NCBI RefSeq assembly: GCF_037893015.1
Contig: NC_133666.1
Location: 562,491,468-562,555,467, forward strand
DNA length: 64,000 nucleotides
Direction: 5' to 3'
From: Macrotis lagotis
Taxonomy: Eukaryota > Chordata > Mammalia > Peramelemorphia > Peramelidae
In this document: positions 51,210 through 63,235 of the stretch, in pieces
How positions within the stretch are numbered: the first letter of the stretch is position 1
Layout of the letters: every line of letters begins with the position of its first letter
Notes under the pieces: generated by a model
What the model was told of the DNA's origin: nothing
What the model saw: only the letters and a program-made list of their open reading frames with translations
Databases searched by the model: none
Made by a program: the position numbers and the translations under genes

Positions 51210-51775
51210 GGTCCCAATTAATTATCAAGTATTTATTAAGTATGTGCTGGACCCTGTAATAGGTTCTAAATACAATTTTAAAAATCTCTACAGACAGGTT
51301 ACATTCTAATAAGGAAGATAAGAAAATATATCAATAACTATCCAATCTAATCTGACTAATCCATCTATACACACTTGTACTATGTATGTATGTGTATGCG
51401 TATATAGAAGAAATGCAAAAAATAACAAATACAAATGAATACAAAATAATTTGAAGGAGAGGGCATTATAAGTTAAGAGAATTAGACAAGGTATTATGTA
51501 GAAGCTTTGGTATTCAATATGTATCTTGAAGGGAGAGAAAAGGATTCTATGAAACCAAGGTAAAGAGAAAATGAATTACACTCATGGAAAATAGCCAGCA
51601 CACATTCATAGAGACAAGAGATGAACTCTTATATGTGAGGAACAGAGAGGAGATTGATTTCACTGGATTGCAGGTCATGTTAGGAAGAGTAATATCTAAG
51701 GAGGATAGAAAGATAGGTAGAGTCGGGTTTCTTTGGCTTTGATATCAAGGATGGATGACATTAGACCTTTGCTTC
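51210..51775 (-). repeat. L2-like LINE, antisense
   Basis: 'caagtatttattaagtatgt', 'ggttacattctaataaggaa', 'actggattgcaggtcatgtt' and 'cagtaggcttctattat' follow the reverse-strand L2 order. Confidence 0.5.
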
Positions 51776-51889
51776 AGGATATCAGTAGGCTTCTATTATT
51801 AAAATCTGATCTTTTTCATCATATACATTTATAAAATCTCCTCCAAACTGTCCTTGAACTAATGTCCTCTAAAATATTCACCAAAGGGA

Positions 51890-52400
51890 CATCTCTGGGG
51901 CACCTGGTGTGCAATGGAGAAAGACTTCAGTTTAAATCTAGTCTCAGATACTTAGTAGCTGTGTGATTCTGGACAAGTTTTGTCTGTTTGCCTCAATTTT
52001 CTCATCTGTAGAATGGAGATAAAAATAGAACCTGCCTCCTAAGGTTGAGCTTGGCACCTAAGAAATACTATATAAAGTTAGCTATAGTTATGACCTAAAA
52101 CTTTGCTCAGAAGATCTATTTCTAGAGGTCTAGAAATAATTGTCCCCACAGAGTCAACCAAACTAATAGCAGTGCCAGATGGTCAGTGGATAGACTGGTC
52201 TTGTATTACGTGACATTCTTCTCAATGTCCTTTATGCCATACCTCCAACTTGGAGTTCCAGAATGGTGGCAGGAAGAGCATTGGACTAGGAAATAAAACT
52301 TGAGTTTGAGTAAAGTGCAATTTATATGCTGATTGACTTTAGATGACTTATTTTACTTATTTGGACATCTGAGACCTACTCCATTATAACTTCCTCTAAT
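51890..52400 (+). repeat. Two MIR/MAR-type SINE remnants, sense
   Basis: 51890-52095: 'cttcagtttaaatctagtct', 'gcctcaattttctcatctgt', 'cctgcctcctaaggttgagc'. 52255-52400: 'gcaggaagagcattggacta' leading into 'actttagatgacttatttta'. Confidence 0.6.
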
Positions 52401-54020
52401 GCATTTTAGAAAATAGTCCATGATCCTGTTCTTCATTATTCATTGGAAAGAAAGGGAACCAAAGATTCTGAGTTTCATAATTTTTAAAATAAATTGATTT
52501 TGAATAACTCTACTCTGACATGCAAAATACAGACTTTGTATCCTTGATGGTATAGGAATGATTTCTTAGACAGATCATTGTCCAGGAGTTTGACCAAAAG
52601 AAGGAAGAAAAATCTGCAAATGATCTAATAAATTTTGGCACAGGATTTTACATTTTTTATTCCATCCAAGACATAATGGTAGTTTTGATCAATTGGTGTG
52701 ATTAGGAGTGATGATGTAGCTATTAGCAAACTATTCAAATAATCCAAGAGAAAAGTATTTTTTTATGTGAGCTGAGAACTGGTAATATCGGTATGAAAAC
52801 TGATGCTGACTCTGATTTTGATCATATCACCTATCATTCAATAAGTTAGCTTTTAGTTTAAATATAAACTAATATAGTAAGCTTGTATTTTTCCCTATAC
52901 CTCAAATTTTCATTTTATCTTTTATGAATAATATTGAATATATACACTTGCCCAAAATGAATATTTTGTTTATGCATATGGATCCTTTGGATTGTCCACA
53001 TTAATGACTCAACCTTTAAACTGATTTATAAACATGTAAGAATAAAATGTCAGCATTCATTTGTCATCTGGCAGTAAACTGTCAGCATCAGTTTCTCAAC
53101 TAAAATAGAATATCTCTGCACAGATTTATATTAAGGCTTATAATACAATCAGATAAATAATCCTAGAAATTGGGAGGAAGATGTGATGCTTACAATATGC
53201 ACTCCATTAATGTTTCAATGAGAATTTGAAGTTAAATCTTAAAGTCATTTGGAAAATTCAGGAGAATCTGATCACGAAAATAGGAAACATATTGCCTATT
53301 CTCTTTGTTTAATGGATCAGTAAAAAATGGACCAACCCATAAAAGATAAGGATGATGGGATAAAAGCAGAAAACAGGACACAGCATAGGGAATAGAAGTT
53401 AATCATGAAATCAACTGTAATGACAAGCAATCTTAAACAAGGAATTAAATAATTATTCTATAGAGAAACTGTTTTGTTAATTCCCAAAGTTGACATCCAT
53501 ATTAAGACAAGATAGGTATTTTTGACTGATTGCAAAAGTTGGTCAAAAATGATAGTTCAGTTAGGTAAAAGCAAACAATTGCTTTACTAAAGTCATTTTA
53601 TATAACCCTGCAGTTATCTATTATCTTTTTAAAAGAATATCATTTTCTGGTAATTAAGAGAAATCTCATTTTACATTTCTACCCATTTTATAATCTTTTA
53701 ACCTTATATTATATTTGCTTTATATTCAAACTGGCTTGACAGTACTTTTGCAAAATTCATCTTATTGCTATTTCCTTGACCACAGAAGGCAGGGTATCAT
53801 TGTCAGTGACTTGAGTACTGAGTTTTGCAACTTCATAAATTCTCCATTCATTCCTTTAAGTGAAAACTGTGAGAGAGTAAATTCCACCATGAAAGTAGAC
53901 AGAGCATTCCATGCAAGAAATAGAGACTCATGAAAAATCAGAATAGGAAAAGACTTGCTGAAATTATATCTAAACAAAATATAAGTATATACGTATGCAT
54001 GTACATATATATGTATGTGT
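52401..54020. other. Intergenic, unclassified
   Basis: About 1.6 kb of AT-rich sequence with no repeat family or coding exon I can name. A short CA/TA run lies near 53985-54020. Confidence 0.5.
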
Positions 54021-54024
54021 GGGC

Positions 54025-54610
54025 ATCCTTGGCAACATTCCCAACATGTAATCTAGTCTTTCCTTGAAGAGTAGGGAGAACCCACAATCTCCTGAGGGAT
54101 CCAATTTAGTTTTGAGGAAACTCTAATTATTAGGTAATTTTTCTTAAGATAAAACCCAATTCCAAATATTATTCCCATCTTTATCTTTTGAATCAGGGAA
54201 CAAATTTAATTCCTCTTGAATATGCAGGTAATATGTATATTGCTATCACTTTTCCCCTAAGGTGTTCTCTCCAGGATAAATATTCCCAGTATATTCAACC
54301 ACATTCAAATGACAAACCAATGACTTTCATCATCTTGCCTACTCTTTCTCCAGTTTATCAATGTCTTGTCTAAAATGTGGCAACTGGAACTGAACACAAA
54401 ATTCCAGACTAAAGCAAAACTCTAGGATAGGGATCAACAGGTCTTCTTCCTGAAGGGATTGCCTCTCTTGAATACAACTCAAATTGCATTTATGTTTTTT
54501 GACTGCCACAGGACATTGCAGAACCCCATTGAGCCTGGAGTTCACCAATTCTTCCAGAAGTTCTTCAGATGACTCACAGCTGATACTTGTCAAATTAATT
54601 TCTTGAGCCA
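54025..54610 (-). repeat. CR1/L3-clade LINE fragment, antisense
   Basis: 'ccttggcaacattcccaaca', 'ccttgaagagtagggagaac', 'ttatcaatgtcttgtctaaa', 'atgtggcaactggaactgaa' and 'cacaaaattccagactaaag' are collinear with the antisense CR1-like consensus. It is more complete than the copy at 21825-22460. Confidence 0.75.
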
Positions 54611-54739
54611 AAGTTTAAAGCTCAACAATGAATACAAATTGAACTAGGAGAGTCCTCTAACTGAGATGTCTCTGTTTTTCTACCTGCAGCTGGATTAGTC
54701 ATATTCTGTTACCCTTTGCATTTCTTGATTTTTTCAATT

Positions 54740-55450
54740 GACTTTTAATAATTTATTTTTGCTTTTGTTTTTTCCATATTTACATTTATTTATAAGTAAC
54801 AAAATTTCTTTCCACTCTCCCTTCCCCCCCCCCCAGCAGCAAACAGTCTAATGAACACGATAGTCATTTTCTGTATAAGGAGCTACGACTAAGGGGAAAA
54901 AAAGAAACCCACAAGATAGGAAGGAAAAACATAAGAGAAATTCTTTTAAAAAGTGAAGATACTGGTCATTCAGATTCTGTAGTTTGTTTTTTGTTTTGTA
55001 TTGTTTTTCTTCCTCTGTATGGGGATAGCATTGTCTGTAACAGGTCTCCCAGGGATGAACTAGCTCTATGAACTGAGAAGAGAAGCTGCTTTCATTAAAA
55101 CTGATTAATTTGCAATATTGCTGTTAATGTGCACAATATTCTCTTGGTCCTACTCCCTTCATTTAGCATCAGTTCCTTTAATTCTTTCCATGCTTCTATA
55201 GAGTCCAATCATTCATGATTTCTTATAGAACAATAGTACTCCTTAATATTTATGTACTATAACTTGTTCAGTCATTCCCTAATTGATGGGTATACCTTCA
55301 ATTTCCAATTCTTTGCCACTACAAAAAGAGCTGCCATGAATATTTTGGAACATGTGAGATTTTTCCTATTTTTGATGATTTCTTTTGGATATTATCCTAG
55401 TATTGCTATTGCTGAGTCAAAGGTCATGATCAGCTTTATTTCTCTTTGAG
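54740..55450 (-). mobile_element. 5'-truncated L1 3' end, antisense
   Basis: The reverse strand of the L1 3' UTR ('agtaacaaaatttctttcca') and the ORF2 C-terminus ('cagtcattccctaattgatg', 'aatttccaattctttgccac'). It ends around 'tctctttgagcatagttgca'. No clean target duplication was found. Confidence 0.75.
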
Positions 55451-55900
55451 CATAGTTGCAGATTTGTGCATTTCATATAAGCAGAAAATTGTTGTATTCT
55501 ACATTGCAATCTTTCCAATTATTACCTGTCTATGTTTTATAGAGATGCCAGCAGATCTGTCTCTGAAAAATCTGAAAACTACATTTGTGGGGAAACTGAA
55601 AGTCATAATAGGAGGCAGTAGTAAGAAGATAATCCTTAATATATTAGCTAGAATTTTTGACTTTTCAGTATTCTTATCCCTACCCAAACATACTCCATCC
55701 CAGTTAGCCATCCAAGTGAGTAATCCTTGTGGAAATGTGGCCAAGCAATTATTTTTTGCAAATGTTATAACCTCTGATCTCCCCCATAATTCAGAGCTAA
55801 AGAAGACTTGGAAAATAAAATTCTGACTACTGAAATACAAGACACTTTCAAATACCTTAATATCCAAAATATTGATGTTTTACCATTGAAAATGGTGCTA
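55451..55900. other. Unclassified stretch open on both strands
   Basis: The + strand is open for 126 codons (55446-55826) and the minus strand for 122 codons (55499-55867). I recognise neither product, and see no splice sites or domain. It lies between two L1 insertions. It may be a decayed exon or chance. Confidence 0.3.
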
Positions 55901-57902
55901 AAGGACTTCCAGGTCAAACCCAAAATGGCAGGATGAAGCTAGCATTTTCCAGAAGCTTTTCCCTACACAAAGCTAAATGAAGCCTCTGCATAGACATTAA
56001 AACTGGGATCTCACCAAAAGAAAAGACAAGATCCAAAGAAGTTTTCAACAGTAGACATTGTGGAGGATATTCAGTGAAGGTCTTCTCTTTGGGGGGAAAA
56101 GGGGAAGGAAAATCCAAGGAGGCTGAAGCGGGGGAAAGCCAGTGGGAGGATTTTAGCCACAATGCATTCAAGGTTCCAACAGGTAAACAGCATAGGTCAC
56201 AGCAGTTATATAGCAAGCCAGCAGGGAGAGTCCAAATCTCAGACAAGATCTGAACCCTGGGAACACTGGGGCAAAACATAGGACTAGGTTGAGAACAAAC
56301 CACAGCATAGACAGAATCTGGACATAAAGGAGGAAGCAAACCTCTGTAAGAGCAACTGGGCTACACTGGCAGTATCTTGGCCAACAACAAGCCAGGGATC
56401 AGATCTCAGGCCCAGCATAAAAAGTTTAGGTCTTTACTCCCTATATTTCAGAATTAAAGCTCAGACAATCAAAATGAGCAAAAAAGCTAAACATACTCAC
56501 TATAAAAAGTTGCTATGCAGATTAAAAATGATAACAATGGCTCTTCAGAAAAAAGGAAACAGTGAAAAATTACCTACAGGGGAAATCTTAAAAGCATCTT
56601 AAATTCAGAAGCTCATAGAACTTAAAAAAGAATTTAAAAACCAAAGAAGAGAGGAAGAAGAAAACTTTAAAAATGAGTCATTCAGGAAAATTATGAAAAA
56701 TTGACCAAAGAAATCAGTTGCTATAAAAGTAAAAATATTCAACTGGAAAAAGAATGTAATTCTTCAAAAAGTAAAATCAACCAACTGGAAAAGGAATGCA
56801 ACTCAGCAAAGAATAAAATTAACTAACTGGAAAAGGAAACACAAAAGCAAATTGAAGAAAATAAAAACCTAAAAATCAGATGTACAAACAGAAACCAATG
56901 AATTTACTAGAATACAAGATTCCATCAAACAAAGCAAAAAGACTTTAAAAAATGATAAAAACATAAAGAACCTTTTAGGAAAAACAAATGACCTGGGAAA
57001 TAGATCCAGGAGAGTTGTTTTGTGACTAATTGGAACTAACAAAAAACTAGATAAAAAAACCTGGAAAATATCATACAGAAAATTATCAGGGAAAATTCTC
57101 CAGTTCTACTAGAGTAAGAAGACAAAATAGCCTTTGAAATTATATACAGAACTCCTCCAGAAAGAGACCCCAGGATAAAAATTCCAAGGGCTGTCATAGC
57201 CAAATTCAAGAATTCTCAAATAAAAGAGAAAATACTGCAATTAGCAAAAAAGAAGTAATTTAAATATAAAGGAAACACAATCAGATTTACACAAGACTTA
57301 TCACTTCAATACTGAAGGACCAGAGGACCTGGAATACCATATATCAGAAGGCAAAGGACCTTGGATTACAACCAAGTATTTACTACCCTAAAAAATTCAA
57401 CATATTCTGTCAGGCAAAAAGATGGATGTACAATGAAACAGAGGACTTCCAAAATTTCCTGATAAAAAGACCAGAACTGAACAGAGAATTCAATCTCCAA
57501 ATTCAAGGCTTAAGAAATGCTTGAAAAGGTAAACAAAAAGGGGAAAAACAAATGTTAGTCAAGAACATCTAATTGTATACAATCTTTGTAACTCCTGAGA
57601 ATTGTATTTCTCTTAGAATAGTTAATGGGTTGAATATAATTGAAGAGATATAATTTTAGAGGATATGAGTATAGTTAATTCTTGTCTTTCCATTGAAGAG
57701 GACCAAGATGACATCACTATGTTTGAGACAAAAAGTCCAGATGAAAAGTTGGGGTATGTATTGTAAGCTTATGTTTCTCAGTTTCTTTTGACCTACTTTA
57801 ATGCTGCTTTGCTGCTCATAAAGTTTATCACTTTCTCTGATGAGGGCATCCTGTGCTAGGTGATCTGGAGTCTGAATTTCCTATACCTTACAATCAATTG
57901 TA

Positions 57903-57928
57903 AAAGGTCTCTCTTAAGAGAGACCTTT
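57903..57928. other. 26-bp perfect palindrome
   Basis: All 13 base pairs match around the centre 57915/57916; the core is ctctcttaagagag. The next outward pair (57902/57929) does not match. Confidence 0.97.
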
Positions 57929-57929
57929 A

Positions 57930-57962
57930 GAGTGTCCAAGTACTTAGAGCACTTGGAGACTC
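57930..57962. other. Inverted repeat with 12-bp arms
   Basis: Arms gagtgtccaagt (57930-57941) and acttggagactc (57951-57962) pair at 11 of 12 positions across a 9-nt loop. It lies directly beside the palindrome. Confidence 0.9.
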
Positions 57963-58320
57963 TAATTTTAATTAAGTCAGAAGTGACTTTAGGAGTCAAG
58001 GGTGGGAACCTACTTAGAAGGGTTGGACTTAATTCATATTTCAGTTAAGAAAGGTTTAAGTACCCTGGTTGGGGAACTAAAGGGGGAAAATATGGGAGAG
58101 AGTATGCTTGAGGAGGGGGTACAGATGGTTCATGAAATAATTTGGCTTTGTATTATGCTTTGGCCCATAAGGATTGTGTGTCCTTGAAAGGTGCTTGAAA
58201 AGGGAGTAGAGTATAAAATGATTATAATTTGGAATGATTCATGACTCTTGAAAAGTGTATTTCTAATGAGACAGAAGAGGGGAGGGTACTTAGTGACTAT
58301 GAGACAATGTTGCTTATCAT

Positions 58321-58465
58321 GCAATCAAGCAGTCAATCAATCAACCTGTGATTCTACTTTGATTGATAGTATTTATGAGCTTATCAAGAAATCAAGTAAT
58401 CAATTAATCAGCTTTTGATTGATGGCAGTTGATAGGTAGCATTGATTGATAGTATTTCTATAGGT
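58321..58465. repeat. Cluster of direct and inverted ATTGATTGAT motifs
   Basis: 'caatcaatcaa' is followed by three 'ttgattgat' copies within about 145 bp, two of them in 'ttgattgatagtattt' (near 58361 and 58443). Intermixed 'atcaagtaatcaattaatca' occurs. Confidence 0.8.
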
Positions 58466-58594
58466 AAATAACAGGTGAAGAGGCACAAAGATCTATTATG
58501 ATAGAGAGAAAGAAGAGAGGGTATGAACACTTAGGAAATACTACTTAATAGAGTTGACTCACATTCCCACTTGGGTTTAAAAATCTATCCTATG

Positions 58595-58936
58595 ATTTTA
58601 GAATCAAAATAGGACAAAGGTATATCCCAGCCATGCCAATTTGCTAGACCTTTTGACTTGAGCAAGTTCTTTAAAATTAGTTTGGAATAGATTTGGAACT
58701 TTGAATACATAGGTCAGATTTTAAAATAGGAATTGTTGTAGGATGAGACCATTTTGATAAAGATTAAGGGCAGAAGTATGACAGATCTAAATTAATTTTA
58801 AAGCCTAGCATTCCTGGTTTGCAGTTACAAGTCTTCTACTTAATACTAGATCCTTGGTATTCCCAGGCTGATTTTTTAAAAAAGAAGCTCAAGTGTTGAA
58901 TCCTCTAAATAAAACTGAGTTTTATGTCTGAAAAAA
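58595..58936 (+). pseudogene. Retrocopy of an unidentified polyadenylated transcript
   Basis: A 342-bp insert with AATAAA at 58908-58913, about 17 nt before a poly(A) run starting at 58931. It is flanked by a perfect 14-bp duplication, aaatctatcctatg, at 58581-58594 and 58937-58950. This is the standard signature of L1-mediated retroposition of a cellular RNA, 5'-truncated. I do not recognise the source; there is no long open frame, so it is probably a 3' UTR or non-coding RNA. It lies in the spacer of the surrounding L1. Confidence 0.85.
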
Positions 58937-61368
58937 AAATCTATCCTATGTGACAGGGATATGGGGTGGGAGGAGGGGGAAGAAGAAAAAAAGGGAAGAA
59001 GGGATTGATAAAAGGGAAGATGGAAATATAAGTGAAAATAAACAAAGTTAAAATTTTAAAGAAAAGATAAATGGGAAAGGGAGTAAAATTTTGGTGAGGA
59101 GGAAGAAGAGGAAAGATAGCATGAAAGGAAACACAGAATTAGTAATTTTAACTGTAAATATGAAGGAAATAAACTCTCCCATAAAACAGAAGCAGATAGC
59201 AAAATGGATTAAAAACCAGAATCTTACAATATGTTTACAAGAAACACATTTGAAGTAGAGAGATACACATAGGGTAAAGGTAAAAGACTGTTGAAAAATA
59301 TATTATGCTTCAGCTGAAGTAAAAAAATGAGGGGTAGAGATCCTGATCACAGACAATGCAAATGCAAATGCAAAACCTTATCTCATTAAAAGAAATAAAG
59401 AAGGAAACAACATTTTTCTTGAAAGGCATCATAAGCAATGAAGTTATAGCTTCATTATTAAATATGTATGCACCTAGAGGTATAGCATTCCAATTCCTAG
59501 AGGAAAAGCTGAGTGGAAATACAAGGAGACATAGGCAGAAACTTTAATAATGGGTAGTCTCAATCTCCCTCTCTCAGAACTAGATAAATCTAATCATAAA
59601 ATAAATAAGAAGGAAGTTAAGAAGGTGAGTAAACTCTTACAAACTTAGATATGATAGACCTCTGGAGAAAAATGAGTGGGGATAGAAAAGAACATACCTT
59701 TTTCTCTGCATTACCTATACCAAATTGGCACCTATATCAAAACTGACCATGTATAAAAACCTTATATCAAATAAAGAAGGGCAGAAATAATAAATGCATA
59801 CTTTTCAGATTATGATGTAATAAAAATTGCATGTAATAAAATGTCAGGGAGAAAACATTAATTAATTGGAATTTAAATAACTTAATTTAAAAGATCAAGT
59901 TGATCAAACAACAAATCTTAGAAATAATCAATAATTACATCCAAGAAAATAATAGCAATGAGATATTAAACCAATATTTATGGAATGTATTCAAGGCAAT
60001 TTTAGGGGAAATTTTACATCTCTAAATGCTTATATGAATAAAATAGAGAAAGAGAAGATCAATGAACTATGTATACAACTAAAAAAACCTAGAAAAAGAA
60101 CAAATTAAAGATCTCTAATTAAATACCAGCTTAGAAATTCTGAAAATCATGGGAGAGATTAATAAAATTGAAAGCAATTAAAAATCATTGACCTAATAAA
60201 TAAAATTAAGAGTTAGTTTCATTTGAAAACTAATAAAATGGACAAACATTTGGTTAAGCTGATTAAAAAAGAAAGAAAGAAGATACTAAATTACTAGTAT
60301 CAAAGATGGAAAGGGTGAACTAAGCACCAATAAGGAGGAAATTAAAGAGATAATTCAGGTTTTTTTTTTTTTGCTAAACTGTATGCCAATAAATTTGATA
60401 ACTTGAGTGAAATGGATGAATATTTACAAATATAGAAACTTCCCAGTTTAGCAGAAGAGTAAATAAAATGCTTAAATAACCCTATTTCAGAAAGAGAAAT
60501 TGAAGAAGATATCATCAATATACTCCCTAAGAAAACGACTCCAGCTCCAGATCAATTTACAAGTGGACCACCAAACATTTAAGAATAATTGATTCCTATT
60601 CTACATAAACTATTTTTTAAAATAGGAGAAGGAGGAATTCTGCCAAATTTTTTGTGAGATAATTATAATGCTGATCCCTAAACCAGAAGAACCAAAACAA
60701 TTTATAGACCAATCTGCCTAATGAACATTGATGTAAAAATCTCAAATAAAATTTTAGCAAAGAGATTACAGCAAATTATTACTAGGATAATACATCATTG
60801 TCACATAGGATTTATACCAAGTAGGCAGGGATGGTTCAATATTAGGAAAGCATTCAACATAATTAACAAATCAATAACAAAATCAACAGAAATCAAATGG
60901 TTATCTCAATTGATGCTATATTTTGATAAAATACAAGATCCATTTCTCTTCAAAACAGTAGAAAGTATAGGAATAAATGAAGTTTTCCTTAAAATAATAA
61001 GTATTTATCTATCTAAAACCATCACCAAATATTATATGTAATGGGAATAAACTAAAAGGATTTCCAATAAGATCAGGGGTGAAACAAGGATGCCCATTAC
61101 TACCATTACTATTCAGTATAGTATTAGAAATGTTAGCTTTAACCTTAAGAGAAGAAAAGAAATTGAAGGAATCAGAATTGGCAATCAGGAAGCAAAATAT
61201 TCACTCTTAGCAGATGATATGATAGTATTCTTAGAGAACCCAAGAAAAACATGTAAAAAATTTCTTGAAACAATTAACAAATTTAGCAAAGTAGTAGAAG
61301 ATAAAATAAACCCTCATAAATCATCAACATTTCTATATAAGAACATGAAATCCCAAGAGTAAAAGATA

Positions 61369-61530
61369 AGAGGCAGCTAGGTGGCACAGTGGATAAAGCA
61401 CCAGCCCTGGAGTCAGGAGTACCTGGGTTCAAATCTGGTCTCAGATACTTAATAATTACCTAGCTGTGTGGCCTTGGGCAAGCCACTTAACCCCATTTGC
61501 CTTGCAAAAACCTAAAAAAAAGAGTAAAAA
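61369..61530 (+). mobile_element. Short-form SINE nested in L1 ORF2
   Basis: 'gaggcagctaggtggcacag', B box 'gggttcaaatctgg' and tail 'ttgccttgcaaaaacctaaa'. A target duplication, agtaaaagata, lies at 61358-61368 and 61531-61541. Confidence 0.95.
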
Positions 61531-63235
61531 AGTAAAAGATAGAAAGAGAAATTCCATTTAAAGGAACTGCAGACAATATTAAATACCTGGGAATCTACAT
61601 CCTCAGGTAAATCCGGAAACTTTGTGAACACAATTTCAAAGCACTTCTCACTCAAATAACATTAGATCTAAACAACTGGGAAAATATCAGTTGCTCATAG
61701 TCAAGTTGAGCAAATATAATAAAAATGACAATTCTATCCAAATTAAATTACTTATTTAGTGTCATACCAATCAAACTACCAAATAATTATTTTATTGAGC
61801 TAAGAAAAATAGGAACAAAATTCATCTGGAGCAACAAAACGTTAATAATGTCAAGGCAGCTGATGGAAAAAAAATGTAAAGGAAGGTAGCCTAACTCTGT
61901 CATATCTAAACTATACTATAAAGTGGCAGACATCAAAATTGCCTAGTACTGGTTAAGAAATAAACTAATGAATCAGTGGATTAGGATACATTTAAAAGAA
62001 ACAGTAGTAAATGACTACAGTAATCTACTGTTTGACAAAGTTGACCAAAATTTTTGGGAAAACTAGAAAACAGTATGGCAAAAACTAAGCACCCACATCT
62101 CACACCCTTTGCCAAAATAAGGTCAAAATGGGTATCAGATTTAGACATAAAGTGTGATATCATAGACCAATTACTAGTTCAAGAAATATTCTATCTGTCA
62201 GATCTATGGAAAGGAAAATTTATGATCAAGTAAGAAATAGAATGGATATTGACTATATTAAATTAAAAAGGTTTTGTACTAATGAAACCAATGCTGTCAA
62301 AATTAGAAAGAAAACAGAGAGCTGGGAAACAATTTTCACAGCTAGGGATTCTGATTAAGGTCTCATTTCTGAAAAAAAAAATATATATATACATATATAT
62401 ATATATGGAATTGCATCAAATTTATAAGATTACAAGTCATACCCCAATTGTTAAATGGTCAAAGACATGAACAGTTTTCAAAGGAAGAAATTGAAGCTAT
62501 ATATTATCATATGAAAAAATACTCCAAATCACTACTGATTAGAGAAAGGCAAATTTAAACAACTATAATGTTATACCTCATACCTATCAGATTGACTAAG
62601 ATGTCAAAAAGGAAAAGATCAATATTGGAGAGGTTATGGGAAGATTGGGACATTAATGCATTATTGGTGGAGCTATGAACCTATATCCAACCATTATGGA
62701 GAGCAATATGGAACTATTCCCAAAGAGCAATAAAATGGATTCGACCCAACAATTTTAATACTAGGATTATATCCAGAAGAAATCACAAAAAAATGGGAAA
62801 GGTCCCACATGATCCAAAATATTCATAGCTGCTCTTTATGAGGTAGCAAAGAATTGGAAATTGAGGGGATACCCACCAAATGGGGAATGACTGAACAAGT
62901 TATGGTATATAAATGTTATGAAATACTATTATTCTATAAGAAACCATGAATGGTCAGACTCTAGAGAAGTATGGAATAAATTACAGTATCTGATACTGAG
63001 CAAAGGGAGCATAATCAAGAGAGCATTGTACATCTTAAAAAACAATAATATGAGTTGATCAACCTTGATAGATACAGTTCCTTTCAACAGTTCAAAGCTT
63101 GGACAAACCTAGAAGCCTGTCTATGGACAATGCTATCCCCATCCAGAGGAAGAAAAAGAAAATAAAAAATTCCCCTTTTAAAAATGTCCCTTATGTATTT
63201 CTTTCCTATTTCATGGTTTTCTTTCTTTTCTCTCT

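Larger units (their letters stand above)
57676..58470. repeat. Unclassified insert in the L1 spacer, with strong inverted repeats
   Basis: It begins 'ttcttgtctttccattgaag' and 'aggaccaagatgacatcact', resembling the head of a marsupial dispersed repeat also hinted at near 31880. It contains a 26-bp perfect palindrome, a second inverted repeat and an ATTGATTGAT-rich end. I could not find LTR ends, a tail or target duplications, so both edges are approximate. Confidence 0.45.
55905..63235 (+). mobile_element. Near-full-length L1, dead, with nested insertions
   Basis: It opens with a 5' UTR ('aacccaaaatggcaggatga'). The ORF1 remnant runs from ATG 56474, with repeated LEKE.N heptad-like units at about 56740-56840 (coiled coil) and a C-terminal region to about 57520. 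Then come the inter-ORF spacer and an ORF2 remnant from ATG 59121. The N-terminal endonuclease part reads NMKEINSPIKQKQIAKWI and ICLQETHLK, with RT motif [11 protein letters not shown] at about 61207-61239. The ADD core is intact, but stops and frameshifts are frequent. Inserted within it are an unclassified block (about 57676-58470), a retrocopy (58595-58936), a SINE (61369-61530) and a TA run (62382-62406). The 3' end abuts an antisense L1 at about 63236. Confidence 0.85.

Noticed and set aside
54714-55475. Possible target duplication 'gcatttc' around the antisense L1 at 54740-55450
   Set aside because: Only seven bases match and the spacing to the element edges is inconsistent.
57676-58470. 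Endogenous retrovirus or solo LTR
   Set aside because: No paired TG...CA ends, primer-binding site, polypurine tract or gag/pol homology, and no target duplication could be found. Left unclassified.
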